Assembly: GCA_944389975.1 (NCBI GenBank)
Contig: CALXOH010000006.1
Span: forward strand, 1-64,000
Direction of reading: 5' to 3'
Source: an uncultured Spirochaetaceae bacterium
Lineage (GTDB): Bacteria > Spirochaetota > Spirochaetia > Sphaerochaetales > Sphaerochaetaceae
Length of the DNA stretch: 64,000 nt
The notes under the pieces are model-generated. The model had not been told where the DNA came from, searched no databases, and worked only from the letters and a program-made list of their open reading frames with translations. Made by a program: the position numbers and the translations under genes. Each line of letters begins with the position of its first letter. The first letter of the stretch is position 1. Shown piece by piece: positions 1 through 9,267 of this stretch.

Positions 1-65
1 AGAAGGCTGCTGCATACTATTGTCCGGATTGTGGCCATGTGATTGCCTTCTACAAAACGAAGTAA
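1..65 (+). CDS. C-terminal end of an unidentified zinc-ribbon protein (partial)
   Basis: The window opens inside a reading frame (codons from base 3) that ends at TAA 63-65. The last 20 residues include CPDCGHVIAFYK, one half of a CxxC zinc ribbon. Nothing upstream is visible, so the family cannot be named. The folC start lies about 160 bases downstream. Confidence 0.5.
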   Translation, partial: KAAAYYCPDCGHVIAFYKTK

Positions 66-222
66 ACTTTGCTGCATTCATCCTGCAGGACGAGCCTGTC
101 AGGTTTTCTGGCGGCATATCTTATAAACACTACATTCCCGGTGTTTGTTTACATTTTGTTCGCCAAAGAGAAAACCCAAATCTTCCAACGATAGGCAAAA
201 AGCTTTAGACTTTCGTAGAAAA

Positions 223-1533
223 ATGAACGCAGAAGAGATACTCGATCGATTCTTTCTCTCCTACATGCCCGGAAAGGATAGTGTAGGAAAACTGAGGGAT
301 ATAAGACTTGAGAGGATGAATGAAATCCTTGAAGTCCTTGGAAATCCAGAGAGAAACCTTACCCTCGTGCACGTTGCAGGAAGCAAGGGCAAGGGCTCGA
401 TGTCATCAATCCTTGCAAAGCTTTTGGAGGGGAAAGGCTGCAAGACCGGGCTGTTTCTATCCCCGCACGTATTCTCGCTTCTCGAACGCTTCACGCTCTC
501 ATCGTCGTTCTTCAGCGATGAAGAGTACCTTGATGTATTAAATCGGCTTGAGAAGGATTTGGGTAAGCTATCTTTCAGGCCATCCACGTTCGAACTATAT
601 ACCGCGTATGCATATCTATTGTTTTCCATGACGGGATGCACCCACGCTGTAATAGAAACGGGACTCGGGGGAAGGCTTGATGCGACAAACACGATAGATC
701 CTTGGTTTTCCGTCATCATGCCCATCGAACTCGAACACACTGAAATACTCGGAGATACGCTGGAGAAAATAGCGCGGGAGAAAGCCGGGATAATCAAGAG
801 AGGAAAGCCGTGTTTCGTATTTGACAGCGAAAAGGAAGTCTTGGATGTTTTCTTATCCAAAGGAAAAGAGCTCTCATCCGGGATTACGACATACCAAAGC
901 CTTGTGAAAAGCGTTGTGAGAAAGCCGGGGAAATGGAACGACAAGCTGGAAATCGAACTCGAATCCGGAAGAAAGTGCACCCTTGGAACCAAACTCAAAG
1001 GGGAAGTAATGGGAGAGAACATCGCATTTGCACTTGCAATAGCTGAAAAAGAGGGTTTTCTTGATGATAACGGCCTTGGTCTCCTTTCATCCCTTACGAT
1101 GCCCGGACGATTCGAAATAGTCAGCGTCAGGGGTAAAACTGTAGTATTGGATGTCGCTCACACGATTAATTCAACGATCGCTTTCACAAAGACGTTTTCT
1201 GAAACATTCGGGTATGGGAAAGAGAAGCGCATCCTGCTCTACTCTTCATTGGAGAATAAAAAGCACGAAGAGATGCTAGCAATCCTTTCAAAGACTTTCG
1301 ACTCTGTGATAATCACAAGGGCAGGATCATTTAAAAAGAGCAACCCGGATGAACTTGGGAAGGAAGCAGAGAAATACTTCAAGTCAGTCATGGTCATCCC
1401 ATCAGAAGACGAAGCGTTTGAAAAAGCGCTTTCAATCGGGGATATAGTCGCTGTCGCTGGATCATTTTATCTTATTGGAAGCATAGGAGAATTAAGGCAT
1501 GCTCAACTGGAAAGAAGTCCACAAAATACTTGA
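223..1533 (+). CDS. folC: Folylpolyglutamate synthase / dihydrofolate synthase
   Basis: FolC uses ATP to add glutamate to folates (and often to dihydropteroate) in the cytoplasm. Seen here are the Mur-ligase-type P-loop HVAGSKGKGSMSS near residue 55 and the family signature ETGLGGRLDATNTI near residue 150, with a C-terminal Mur-ligase domain starting at GRFEIV. The 436 aa length is normal for the family. The frame is open further upstream, to 145, but MNAEEILDRFF at 223 fits the family N-terminus; the ribosome site there is weak. The 3' end overlaps the next gene by 35 bases, which suggests co-translation. Confidence 0.9.
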   Translation: MNAEEILDRFFLSYMPGKDSVGKLRDIRLERMNEILEVLGNPERNLTLVHVAGSKGKGSMSSILAKLLEGKGCKTGLFLSPHVFSLLERFTLSSSFFSDEEYLDVLNRLEKDLGKLSFRPSTFELYTAYAYLLFSMTGCTHAVIETGLGGRLDATNTIDPWFSVIMPIELEHTEILGDTLEKIAREKAGIIKRGKPCFVFDSEKEVLDVFLSKGKELSSGITTYQSLVKSVVRKPGKWNDKLEIELESGRKCTLGTKLKGEVMGENIAFALAIAEKEGFLDDNGLGLLSSLTMPGRFEIVSVRGKTVVLDVAHTINSTIAFTKTFSETFGYGKEKRILLYSSLENKKHEEMLAILSKTFDSVIITRAGSFKKSNPDELGKEAEKYFKSVMVIPSEDEAFEKALSIGDIVAVAGSFYLIGSIGELRHAQLERSPQNT

Positions 1534-2911
1534 TGAAGTTCCACTTGAGGGAAGCTTCATACAGAAGGTGATAGAACACGACGTTCATTCATTCACATTC
1601 TCGCTCTTCAACCAAGTGGAGAAGGCTTTCCTGTTCTACGTTTCGGTAGGCACGAAGGATTCCCTGATCATGCGTACTTCCCGGATCAGGGAGAAGGGCA
1701 AGACTACCCAGCGCTTCGGGCAATACCTCAAAAGCCACATTGTAGGAAAAAGGATCAGCAGCGTTGAAAAGCTTCCGTTCGACAGGGCATTCATACTGCA
1801 TTTGACAAGTCAGGATGAGAAACTCGACATGCTATTCAGGCTTTACTCCGGGTCGGGTGCGAACATAATCGTGCTGGACGAAAACGGCAAAATCCTTGAG
1901 TTGATGTACAGGAGGCCCAAACGAGGCGAAATGCCGGGCGATACGATAAGATTGGAGCGAAGGGAAAGCGAAGGGGAGAAGCATTACGAGACGAGGCTCT
2001 ACGACACACCTACCCTCTCTGAATTCCTGGACAAGGAGGAGTCGATTGCAAAGCGAAGTGAAAGCCTTTCTGAATACAAGGAAAAGATCGAGAGAAAACG
2101 AAACAGGGAGATCGGAGAGATTAAAAACCTCATCAAAAGCCTCGAGAAGAGAATTGAAAACAGCACAGGATTTGAAGAGGACAAGAAGATCGGAGACCTA
2201 CTCTCTGCAAACATTCACATTCTGAGAAAAGGGATGACTACAATCACGCTCACGGACTGGGAGAGCGGACAGGATCGGGTAATAGAACTCTCGGCAAAAG
2301 ACGATCCCGGAGCGAATATACAAAACTACTACGAGAGGTATAGGAAGAACAAGCGCAGCTGGGAGATCGCATCAGACGAACTTGTGGATGCGAAAGAAAG
2401 GCTTTCAGAGAGGGAGAATCATTATGAAAAGCTCCTTTACCTCGGGGAAGAGGATATAAAGAAACTCAGGAAGGAGGCTGAAAGCGAAGAGAAAAAGGAC
2501 AACGGGGAGAAGAAGATAGGCATACACCTCACAAGCCAAGGCTTTTCGATAATCGTAGGCAGGAACAGCAAGGAGAACGACCAGATACTCAGGCACTACA
2601 CCCGGGGTTCGGACGTATGGATGCACACTCGCGATTTCCCCGGCGGCTATGTGATAATAAAAAGCAAGAAGGGAAAGACGATTCCCCTACCTGTCCTTCT
2701 TGACGGAGCGAACCTCGCAATACACTTCTCGAAAGGAAAGCAAAGCGGCAAAGCCGACTTGTACTACACGGAAGTGAAATACCTGAGAAGGGCCAAGGAT
2801 GGAAAGGAAGGGTTGGTGCTGCCGACACAGGAGAAGAACCTCACAGTCACCCTTGATGAGAGAAGGGTGAATTCCCTTCTGGGAAGAAGGGAGGATGAGA
2901 ACATCAAGTAA
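1499..2911 (+). CDS. rqcH: RqcH/Rqc2-like NFACT protein (ribosome-associated quality control)
   Basis: The 470-aa protein has the NFACT-N, coiled-coil and NFACT-R layout. The charged helical middle covers about residues 190-330. The C-terminal NFACT-R part carries DVWMHTRDFPGGYVII (about 380) and YYTEVKYLRRAK (about 425). Family members bind split 60S/50S subunits with peptidyl-tRNA and add alanine tails; in some bacteria they were annotated as fibronectin-binding proteins. The family role is established knowledge, while its activity in this organism is inferred. The start overlaps the end of folC. Confidence 0.8.
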   Translation: MLNWKEVHKILDEVPLEGSFIQKVIEHDVHSFTFSLFNQVEKAFLFYVSVGTKDSLIMRTSRIREKGKTTQRFGQYLKSHIVGKRISSVEKLPFDRAFILHLTSQDEKLDMLFRLYSGSGANIIVLDENGKILELMYRRPKRGEMPGDTIRLERRESEGEKHYETRLYDTPTLSEFLDKEESIAKRSESLSEYKEKIERKRNREIGEIKNLIKSLEKRIENSTGFEEDKKIGDLLSANIHILRKGMTTITLTDWESGQDRVIELSAKDDPGANIQNYYERYRKNKRSWEIASDELVDAKERLSERENHYEKLLYLGEEDIKKLRKEAESEEKKDNGEKKIGIHLTSQGFSIIVGRNSKENDQILRHYTRGSDVWMHTRDFPGGYVIIKSKKGKTIPLPVLLDGANLAIHFSKGKQSGKADLYYTEVKYLRRAKDGKEGLVLPTQEKNLTVTLDERRVNSLLGRREDENIK

Positions 2912-3073
2912 GTTCTATTCGCGCATCTTATGCCCTCACGTTCATCATCAACACTCACCTCATCTGCTTCATTCCATTAGCAAGCGGGATTATATGTCTT
3001 CCTGGTCACTGCCCTGAAAAAAGAATCAAGGCAAGCAGCCGCATCATCCTCCCTTGCAAATCTGTATACCATG

Positions 3074-3985
3074 TCAGTTTATTTCCTCACTTGAGAGGAA
3101 CGAGAAAACAGCTTCCCTTATCTTCTCTTTCTCATCGGGATGGAACCAATGCGCTTCTTTGAATGATCTGAAGAACGTCATCTGTCGTTTTGCATACTTG
3201 CGCGTAGAGATATAGATCGCTTCCTTCAGCTCATCCGGGGCGGAATACCCCGAGAGCGCTTCCCTATACCCTATCGCATCCATGGACGGCCAGGCTTGGG
3301 ATGCACCCATTTCTTTCAAACGCTTGACCTCGTCCGGAAAACCTTCCTCGAACATCCGGTCGATGCGCATCCTGATCCTTTCGTCCAACTCTTCCTTATC
3401 CCGCCGGAGAGCTATGACCAATACATCAAGATCATCTTTCATCCTGTCGGGGAGTGCGAACGAAGAAAGGGGCATTGACGATGAATAATATACTTCAAGT
3501 GCCCGGCTTATCCTGTATTTGTCGTTGGGATGTATGCGCTTTGAAGAGACAGGATCGACCTCTTTCAATTTTTCAAAGGCCCACGCAGAACCATTCTCCC
3601 CGATCTCTTTTTTCACCCGCTGCCGCACATCCGGATCCGCTGCCGGCGCTTCGGACTGCCCGTACATGAGCTGTCTGAAATAATATCCGGTTCCCCCGGT
3701 AAGAAGCGGCATCTTTCCCCGTGAGATGATGTCATCGATCGCGCTTGTTGCATCTTGCACAAAAAGACCCGAGGAATACTCTTCCCAAGGGTCTTTGATG
3801 TCCACCAAATGGTGGGGAATTTTTTCCATCAGATCTTTTCCAGGCTTTGCCGATCCTATATCCAAATACCTGTAGATCTGTACGCTGTCAGCATTGACTA
3901 TCTCAAAGCCATCGGAAAAGAGATCTTCAGTAAGTTTTGTCTTTCCGACAGCCGTCGGCCCGAAAAGGGCTATGAACTTTCTCAC
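3074..3985 (-). CDS. miaA: tRNA dimethylallyltransferase
   Basis: MiaA transfers a dimethylallyl group to A37 of tRNAs that read UNN codons. Visible motifs are the P-loop GPTAVGKT (residues 9-16), the substrate segment NADSVQIYRYLDIGSAKP, and TGGTGYYFRQLMYG. The length of 303 aa is standard. It starts at a GTG that overlaps the TGA of rpoZ (GTGA), so it is translationally coupled as the last gene of the yicC-kinase-rpoZ-miaA operon. Confidence 0.93.
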   Translation of the reverse strand: MRKFIALFGPTAVGKTKLTEDLFSDGFEIVNADSVQIYRYLDIGSAKPGKDLMEKIPHHLVDIKDPWEEYSSGLFVQDATSAIDDIISRGKMPLLTGGTGYYFRQLMYGQSEAPAADPDVRQRVKKEIGENGSAWAFEKLKEVDPVSSKRIHPNDKYRISRALEVYYSSSMPLSSFALPDRMKDDLDVLVIALRRDKEELDERIRMRIDRMFEEGFPDEVKRLKEMGASQAWPSMDAIGYREALSGYSAPDELKEAIYISTRKYAKRQMTFFRSFKEAHWFHPDEKEKIREAVFSFLSSEEIN

Positions 3986-4167
3986 TCTGTGTATTTGATC
4001 TCTCCGTCAAGGGCCATCGAGAGAACTTTGGAGACGACCTTGTCGCCCTCTCCCTCTATCTCATCCTTCTTGTCGGTAGCGGCATATATGTTTGCTTCCT
4101 TGATCGCTACACAGGTCATTTCATAGACGTTGTCTTCTGTATCGATAAGCTTGTCAAGTGGAATCAT
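3982..4167 (-). CDS. rpoZ: RNA polymerase omega subunit, spirochaete type
   Basis: This 61-aa protein begins MIPLDKLIDTEDNVYEMTC and ends with a VVSKVL...EIKYTE tail, a pattern seen in short spirochaetal omega subunits, which help RNA polymerase assembly. I chose the internal ATG at 4167 because AAGGAGT lies just upstream; an ATG at 4188 also exists in frame. The position after yicC and a nucleotide kinase matches the common yicC-gmk-rpoZ order. Recognition is by resemblance only, because the protein is short. Confidence 0.72.
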   Translation of the reverse strand: MIPLDKLIDTEDNVYEMTCVAIKEANIYAATDKKDEIEGEGDKVVSKVLSMALDGEIKYTE

Positions 4168-4214
4168 CGGTAAGCACTCCTTATTCAAAGCCTTATTATT
4201 CTAGCCAAAAAGGT

Positions 4215-4763
4215 TTAGTCTTGTCGAGTGGTGGCTTGGCTTCCTTTTTTCACCTCCAACCCCTCGATTATCTTGTCCACGATATTTTCCGGCGTAAGTT
4301 CGTCGGTATCGATTATCAAATCGGCAACAAGCTCCGGCTTGTCGTTGTCGATCCCATAAATCCTCTTGTAGCGCGTGCTATCATTCCTGTCGCGCCTTTC
4401 AGTCTCCTTGAAGCGCTCCTCCAAGGATCCGCCTTCCCTTTTGAAAATGCGGGCTGCACGGGTCTCCCCTTTCGCCCTGAGGTATACCTTGTAGTCCGCT
4501 TTCCCGAGCATCCAGATCGCAAGTCGGGATCCGAGCACGCAATCTTTCTCCCCCATCGCCATCTCAACCTGCCTTCTGTCCAATTCCTTGTCGATCTCGT
4601 CATCGCTCTCTGCGAGCCTGCAGAAGTCCCAGAACTCCATTCCCCTCTCTTCTGCCATCTGCCTGAAAGTGAAATTTATCATCTTGTATCCGAGGCGCTG
4701 CGAAAGAAGCCTGGTGACCGTTGTGTTTCCGCATCCGCTCTTACTTGAAATGGCTATCCTCAT
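4215..4763 (-). CDS. Cytidylate-kinase-like nucleotide kinase
   Basis: A 182-aa P-loop kinase of the short (archaeal-type) cytidylate kinase-like family. The glycine loop reads SSKSGCGNTT, with Asn where the usual P-loop Lys sits. A lid region with several Arg follows at about residues 105-135 (ETERRDRND). It occupies the place where guanylate kinase (gmk) normally sits between yicC and rpoZ. The start ATG overlaps the yicC stop (ATGA). Substrate is not certain: CMP is a guess from the family. Confidence 0.7.
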   Translation of the reverse strand: MRIAISSKSGCGNTTVTRLLSQRLGYKMINFTFRQMAEERGMEFWDFCRLAESDDEIDKELDRRQVEMAMGEKDCVLGSRLAIWMLGKADYKVYLRAKGETRAARIFKREGGSLEERFKETERRDRNDSTRYKRIYGIDNDKPELVADLIIDTDELTPENIVDKIIEGLEVKKGSQATTRQD

Positions 4764-5623
4764 TCGATATTCCTTATCTGTTCACGTATGTTCTCTATAG
4801 TATCCTTCAATGCGACGACCTTGGAAGAGATTTCAGCCATCTGGCTCTTCGACCCGATCGTATTCGACTCCCTGTTCATCTCCTGGGAAAGGAAATCGAG
4901 CTTCTTTCCAACCGGTTCATTGACTTCAAGAAGCCTGAAGTACTCTGCAAGGTGCACCCTCAGCCTCTTGAGTTCCTCGTTGATGGAATACTTTACAAGC
5001 ATCAGCGCCAGTTCGCTCATCAACCTCTCTTCATCAAGTTCCTTGTCCCCCATCAACTCCTTGTAGCGTTCATTGAGAAGGTTACGGAATGCTTCTTCCA
5101 TCTCTCCGCTTTTCGATTCGATGAACGAAATGTTTTCGTCGAGCGCGCGCCCCAACCTGGAAAGGTCCTGGTACGTGCCTTCCCCTTCCCTCTTTTTCTC
5201 CGCCAAAAGCTTCTCGATCGCATCTGAAAGGGTATTCATCAAAGCATCCTTGTACTTCTCAACCCCATCCTCGCTGTTCTCAACCAAGATCCCTTCGATC
5301 GATGCGTAATCCGAGAACGACGGGTATTCCCCTGTCTTCCTCCCGATCTCCTCGAATGCCTTTACGTATGCTGAAAGAAGTGCAGTATCGACGTTGACCG
5401 TGGATGACGACTCGTAGACTTTGAGTTTCACCAATAGTTCCACATGACCCCGCCTGATCTTTTTACGGATCATGGAGACCATTTCGCTTTCAAGCGCAGT
5501 CAGAGAATGGGAAATGTTGGTTGCTATCTCCAAATACCTGCTGTTGTAGCTTTTCAGGGATACAGAGAGCGAATACTCCTTGCTCTCATACGTCGATTCG
5601 GAATAACCTGTCATGCTGAGCAT
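4760..5623 (-). CDS. yicC: YicC family endoribonuclease
   Basis: The start MLSMTGYSE, the SVSLKSYNSRYLEI segment and the closing EISSKVVALKDTIENIREQIRNIE are typical of YicC, a 287-290 aa family reported as an endoribonuclease and RNA-decay factor. The C-terminal part (residues about 150-287) is the DUF1732 helical region. It is first in a four-gene operon with the kinase, rpoZ and miaA, joined by ATGA/GTGA overlaps at two junctions. Confidence 0.88.
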   Translation of the reverse strand: MLSMTGYSESTYESKEYSLSVSLKSYNSRYLEIATNISHSLTALESEMVSMIRKKIRRGHVELLVKLKVYESSSTVNVDTALLSAYVKAFEEIGRKTGEYPSFSDYASIEGILVENSEDGVEKYKDALMNTLSDAIEKLLAEKKREGEGTYQDLSRLGRALDENISFIESKSGEMEEAFRNLLNERYKELMGDKELDEERLMSELALMLVKYSINEELKRLRVHLAEYFRLLEVNEPVGKKLDFLSQEMNRESNTIGSKSQMAEISSKVVALKDTIENIREQIRNIE

Positions 5624-5663
5624 ATCTGACTCCTTTAACGTAATCCATTCAAAAGATTAAATA

Positions 5664-5694
5664 AGAAAAAAATCAGCCCCGGTAATGAGGCTGT
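5664..5694 (-). terminator. Rho-independent terminator after the small zinc-ribbon gene
   Basis: On the minus strand CAGCC...GGCTG (5675-5679 with 5690-5694) forms a stem followed by a run of eight T at 5666-5673. It lies just past the TAA at 5716 and separates that gene from the yicC operon. Confidence 0.8.
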
Positions 5695-5715
5695 CTTAGT
5701 AGGGAAAAATCAAAC

Positions 5716-5880
5716 TTACTTTGAGAGCTTTGCGTTGCAAGCCTTGCAAACCTTGACCTTTGCCCCGTCGATTTCCTTCTCGTAAAGGCACTTGATTGCA
5801 GTTCTCTTGCAAACCGGGCACTCCGCCCTTCCGTTGTTGAACTGATCTCTGATACCTGTTCCTCTATGACCTTTGGACAT
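5716..5880 (-). CDS. Small zinc-ribbon protein, unknown function
   Basis: A 54-aa basic protein starting MSKGHRGTGIRDQ. It has two cysteine pairs, CPVC and CKAC, spaced as in a four-Cys zinc knuckle (residues about 21-24 and 45-48). The start is preceded by GGAGAAAGCG. A terminator follows directly, so it is a one-gene unit. It resembles small ribosome- or RNA-binding zinc ribbons, but I do not recognise the exact family. Confidence 0.65.
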   Translation of the reverse strand: MSKGHRGTGIRDQFNNGRAECPVCKRTAIKCLYEKEIDGAKVKVCKACNAKLSK

Positions 5881-5993
5881 CGCTTTCTCCTTGAAAAAGT
5901 ATTTAAGACTACCCGATGACTATATCTCATTAGGCATTGTGTGGTCAACAAGAGTTTTGATCATGTATCATGAAAGAAAAAGGAGAAAATCAA

Positions 5994-6863
5994 TTGGCTA
6001 TCCTTTCTTTCGGCGAAATACTTTGGGATGTGTACGGAAACGATAAAAAGATCGGGGGAGCTCCGCTTAATGTAAGCGCACACCTGGGAAAGCTCGGCAA
6101 CAAAGTCTACATGATCAGTTCGATAGGTGACGATGAACTGGGGATTCTCACTAAAAATGAACTCACGAGGCTCGGCTTGGACACGAGATACATCCATACC
6201 ACAAACGGCTATGGCACGGGCAGAGCTGATGTTACGCTATCCGGGGGCATCCCCACATACTCGTTCCCCACCCCATCAGCCTGGGATGTGATAAAGCTCG
6301 GAAAAGCTGAACTAGATGAGATAAAGCGTACCAGATACGATGCGTTTTACTACGGTACGCTCTCTTCGCGGGGAAATGTCTCGCGGTCGACGCTTTACAA
6401 TCTCTTTGAGATCGTTGACGCAAATCTTTTCTTCTTCGACGTCAACCTCCGCCTCAACTACTATGACAAAGAAATAATAACTAAAGGACTGGAGAGGGCC
6501 GACATACTGAAGCTGAACGACGAGGAGTACGAAGTGCTGGTAGATCTGCTTGGGATCAAGGAAGGCATGGAGGAAATACTCTCACGATTTGACATCAGTG
6601 CGATACTCCTGACAAAAGGAAAAGAGGGAGCATCATACATCACAAAAGATAAAGTGATTTCCAAAAAAGCCGGGAAAGTGAAGCCTGTCGACACTGTCGG
6701 CGCGGGAGACAGCGTATCAGCGGCGGTGATCCATTTCCTCACGCACGGCATGGATGAAGAATTCGCATTGGAAAAAGCGCTTGCCCTTGCAGATTTCGTA
6801 GTCACTGAGAAAGGTGCGGTTCCGGACTACCCGGAGTGGCTTTCAAAAGCGCTTGGAATCTGA
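5994..6863 (+). CDS. PfkB-family sugar kinase, fructokinase-like
   Basis: A cytoplasmic ribokinase-type kinase of about 289 aa. The N-terminal sugar-binding signature GGAPLNVSAHLGKLG is at about residue 20-34. The catalytic and anion-hole motif DTVGAGDSVSAAV lies near residue 235, holding the base Asp. FGEILWDVYG near the start is typical of bacterial fructokinases. I prefer the TTG at 5994 because AAAGGAG sits 8 bases upstream; an ATG at 5970 would add eight residues. Fructose is the likely substrate by family, not proven. Confidence 0.85.
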   Translation: MAILSFGEILWDVYGNDKKIGGAPLNVSAHLGKLGNKVYMISSIGDDELGILTKNELTRLGLDTRYIHTTNGYGTGRADVTLSGGIPTYSFPTPSAWDVIKLGKAELDEIKRTRYDAFYYGTLSSRGNVSRSTLYNLFEIVDANLFFFDVNLRLNYYDKEIITKGLERADILKLNDEEYEVLVDLLGIKEGMEEILSRFDISAILLTKGKEGASYITKDKVISKKAGKVKPVDTVGAGDSVSAAVIHFLTHGMDEEFALEKALALADFVVTEKGAVPDYPEWLSKALGI

Positions 6864-6873
6864 ACGCGCGATT

Positions 6874-7353
6874 TCACCCTTTCTTTCCTACAAACATCTT
6901 CTCAAAGTCATCCGCACTTTCGAGTATGAATTTGCCGAACATACCTTTTGCCTTGTGCTTCTTTCTCGAAAGGTGTATCTCCAACGGGCCTTCCAAAGAA
7001 GGGGATGAGATGGTGATGGAACAGGCGAGGAGGTTTCCCTTCCCGTCGTAGTTTACGTTCTTGACACACTTCCTTTCCTCTTTCCCAGGAAGTACATATA
7101 TCCAGTCATCCGATGCGATGACGAGTTTCCCACCCTCTTTGTCTCGGCTTATCATGTAATGGTCTCCGCCGTCGCTGAAAAACGGGATCGGACGGAAATC
7201 CTCGTAATCATCCAAACCGAGGGCGACCCTGGTTTTCTCCTTCAACTTGGCAACCACCTCGTTATACACCATCTCGCCACGCTTTCTGGCTCTTAGCCCG
7301 CGGATCAGGAAAACCAGGAAGAGACAAAGCACTATCAAAACTATCATATTCAT
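6874..7353 (-). CDS. Membrane-anchored protein of unknown function
   Basis: A 159-aa protein with one N-terminal membrane helix (residues 2-20, strongly hydrophobic) followed by a basic stop RGLRARKR and a soluble beta-rich domain. No family recognised. Its layout (short anchor plus about 130-residue domain) resembles the unknown gene at 52326-52823, but I see no clear sequence identity. It converges on the sugar kinase with only 10 bases between stops. Confidence 0.6.
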   Translation of the reverse strand: MNMIVLIVLCLFLVFLIRGLRARKRGEMVYNEVVAKLKEKTRVALGLDDYEDFRPIPFFSDGGDHYMISRDKEGGKLVIASDDWIYVLPGKEERKCVKNVNYDGKGNLLACSITISSPSLEGPLEIHLSRKKHKAKGMFGKFILESADDFEKMFVGKKG

Positions 7354-7365
7354 TTTTTCTCACCC

Positions 7366-7396
7366 CAAAACAAATCCGCCGCAAAGCGCAGCGGAT
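7366..7396 (-). terminator. Terminator after the acidic-protein gene
   Basis: Minus-strand ATCCGC...GCGGAT (7374-7379 with 7391-7396) is followed by TTGTTTT. It sits in the 70-base gap downstream of the gene at 7423. Confidence 0.6.
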
Positions 7397-7422
7397 ATCA
7401 ACTACAGAAAAAGGAAACAAGT

Positions 7423-8040
7423 TCAAAGCTCGTCGTCATCAACTTCCACGAACTTGCCTTCCCCCTCTTCCTCTTCATCATCTTCTTCCTCGTCATCCCA
7501 TTCGTCATCAAATTCCTCATCATCCGAAATATCATCGGCAGAGAGGATTTCTTCGACGATATCAATCACGTCATCCAGTTCCCCGCTTCCAAGAAGGTAG
7601 TCTTCGAGAGCAAGGCCAAGGAATGACAACCCGAGGAAATCGAAATCGTATGAGGCATAGATTTCCCTTGCCTCCCTTAGGGCATCCTCTTCCGACAATC
7701 CATCCAAGCCGGCAATCTCATTCAGGACATCATCCTGTTCGCTGAGAACAAGCTCTGCAATCTTGGACTGGGCATCCTCCAATACGTCGCCGAGGCCGTA
7801 GTCATCGAATACGTTCTCCATGTCGTACTCTTCTTCCGACACCTTCACGTCAGGCTTGTCCTGGATCGCACCTTTTATCGACGCATAGTGATGTATCGCG
7901 CCCTTGAATATATCAAAGACATCCTCGTCTTCGAAAATGTCTGGGTCTTTCTCATACAAAAGAGTATAAAGCTCGGCAATGGAGAGTCCGAGGTTCTCCG
8001 CCTCATCAACCAAAAATGTTGCTTTGTCTTTCTTACTCAT
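7423..8040 (-). CDS. Very acidic protein of unknown function
   Basis: A 205-aa soluble protein rich in Asp and Glu. The last 35 residues are almost entirely D/E. The first 150 residues look helical, with a hydrophobic stretch FLGLSFLGLALEDYLLG near residue 135. No signal peptide and no known motif. A good ribosome site (AGGAGG) precedes ATG 8040. It is divergent from the cation transporter across a ~110-base shared promoter region. Acidic tails of this kind are found in chaperone-like or nucleic-acid-mimic proteins, but nothing here decides between them. Confidence 0.55.
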   Translation of the reverse strand: MSKKDKATFLVDEAENLGLSIAELYTLLYEKDPDIFEDEDVFDIFKGAIHHYASIKGAIQDKPDVKVSEEEYDMENVFDDYGLGDVLEDAQSKIAELVLSEQDDVLNEIAGLDGLSEEDALREAREIYASYDFDFLGLSFLGLALEDYLLGSGELDDVIDIVEEILSADDISDDEEFDDEWDDEEEDDEEEEGEGKFVEVDDDEL

Positions 8041-8148
8041 AGTGGTTCCTCCTGAAAAGATTTTAACATATACGGAGTGTATAAAACCACAAAAAGAAAT
8101 CCAACTTCACTTGTATTTTTATCCAGCTATATCGATAATTCACCTTTG

Positions 8149-9267
8149 ATGGAAATCGACAAGGAAAAACGGGAATATATCATAAAGCGCAATTCGGCGA
8201 TCTCGATTCTGACCAACCTTCTGATGGGCGTTGCAAAAGTTGTGATAGGCATACTCTCAGGTTCGGTTGCAATCCTTTCAGACGGCATCAACAACCTCAG
8301 CGATCTGTTGTCGTCGTTTGTAACTGTACTTGGCTATCAGATTGCAAAAAGAAAGCCTACGCACTCACATCCGCTCGGATTCGGGCGTGTGGAATACATA
8401 TCTGCACTCTTTGTCGCATTCATCGTGCTGTATGCAGGATTTGAATTCCTGCTGGCATCGATCGAACAGATCAGGAAACCAAGCGAAGTCTCAGTCACCC
8501 CTGTCATGCTTTTGATCGTGCTCTCTTCGATAGCACTAAAACTCTTTCTTTGGAGACTGAACACAAAAAACGGGAAGGAGATAGGAAGCGATGCGTTGAA
8601 ACTAAGCGGTACTGATGCGCTCTCCGACGTGCTTTCAAGCTCCGTAACCCTTCTTTCAGCGCTCCTTTCTTACTTCATCCCCTACTCGTTCGATGGAATT
8701 GCAGGGCTCGTCGTATCCATTTTCGTCCTTTACACTGGATTTTCATCCGTGTTGGAAACGGTCAGTGCGATCGTCGGCGAAAGACCGGAGAAAGCAACAG
8801 TTGAGAGGATAAGGAAGATAATCTCCGGCTATCCACCGCTCAAAGGCGGGTACGACATACAAATACATAGTTACGGGCCGACCCGTCAGATCGGGACGTG
8901 CAACGTCGAAGTGCCGTCGAACGCGACAGGTGAAGAGATTTTCGATGCCATGACGGAAGCACAAGGTGCGATCTTATCCCAACTCGGGATATATTTCACT
9001 TTCGGAATGTACGCGGTAAACGATGCAAATCCTACTGTGCGGTTGATGAAAAACGAAGTGCTTAAAACGCTTAAAAGCGTTTCAGGAAGCGTCATCGGAA
9101 TCCATGCATTCCACGTACATCTTGAAGACTCCAGGGTACACTTCGATGTAGTCGTGGATTTCAATCTCGAGAACTTTGCAGAGTTCAGAAGCAGGGCTAC
9201 AAAGCGGCTTGAGACTGAATTTCCAAGCTACTCTTTCCAGTTTAACATTGATCCCGATTACTCTTGA
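8149..9267 (+). CDS. Cation diffusion facilitator (CDF) family metal transporter
   Basis: An inner-membrane divalent cation/proton antiporter of about 372 aa. Several membrane helices lie in residues 15-200. The metal-site motif SDGINNLSD (helix 2) and GTDALSDVLSS (helix 5) carry the expected Asp residues; HSHPLGFGR is the conserved cytoplasmic loop. A C-terminal cytoplasmic domain follows. The start is taken at ATG 8149 (MEIDKEK) because the upstream extension from 8077 is not family-like. Its last codons and TGA lie inside the 20-bp prophage att core, so integration left it intact. Confidence 0.88.
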   Translation: MEIDKEKREYIIKRNSAISILTNLLMGVAKVVIGILSGSVAILSDGINNLSDLLSSFVTVLGYQIAKRKPTHSHPLGFGRVEYISALFVAFIVLYAGFEFLLASIEQIRKPSEVSVTPVMLLIVLSSIALKLFLWRLNTKNGKEIGSDALKLSGTDALSDVLSSSVTLLSALLSYFIPYSFDGIAGLVVSIFVLYTGFSSVLETVSAIVGERPEKATVERIRKIISGYPPLKGGYDIQIHSYGPTRQIGTCNVEVPSNATGEEIFDAMTEAQGAILSQLGIYFTFGMYAVNDANPTVRLMKNEVLKTLKSVSGSVIGIHAFHVHLEDSRVHFDVVVDFNLENFAEFRSRATKRLETEFPSYSFQFNIDPDYS

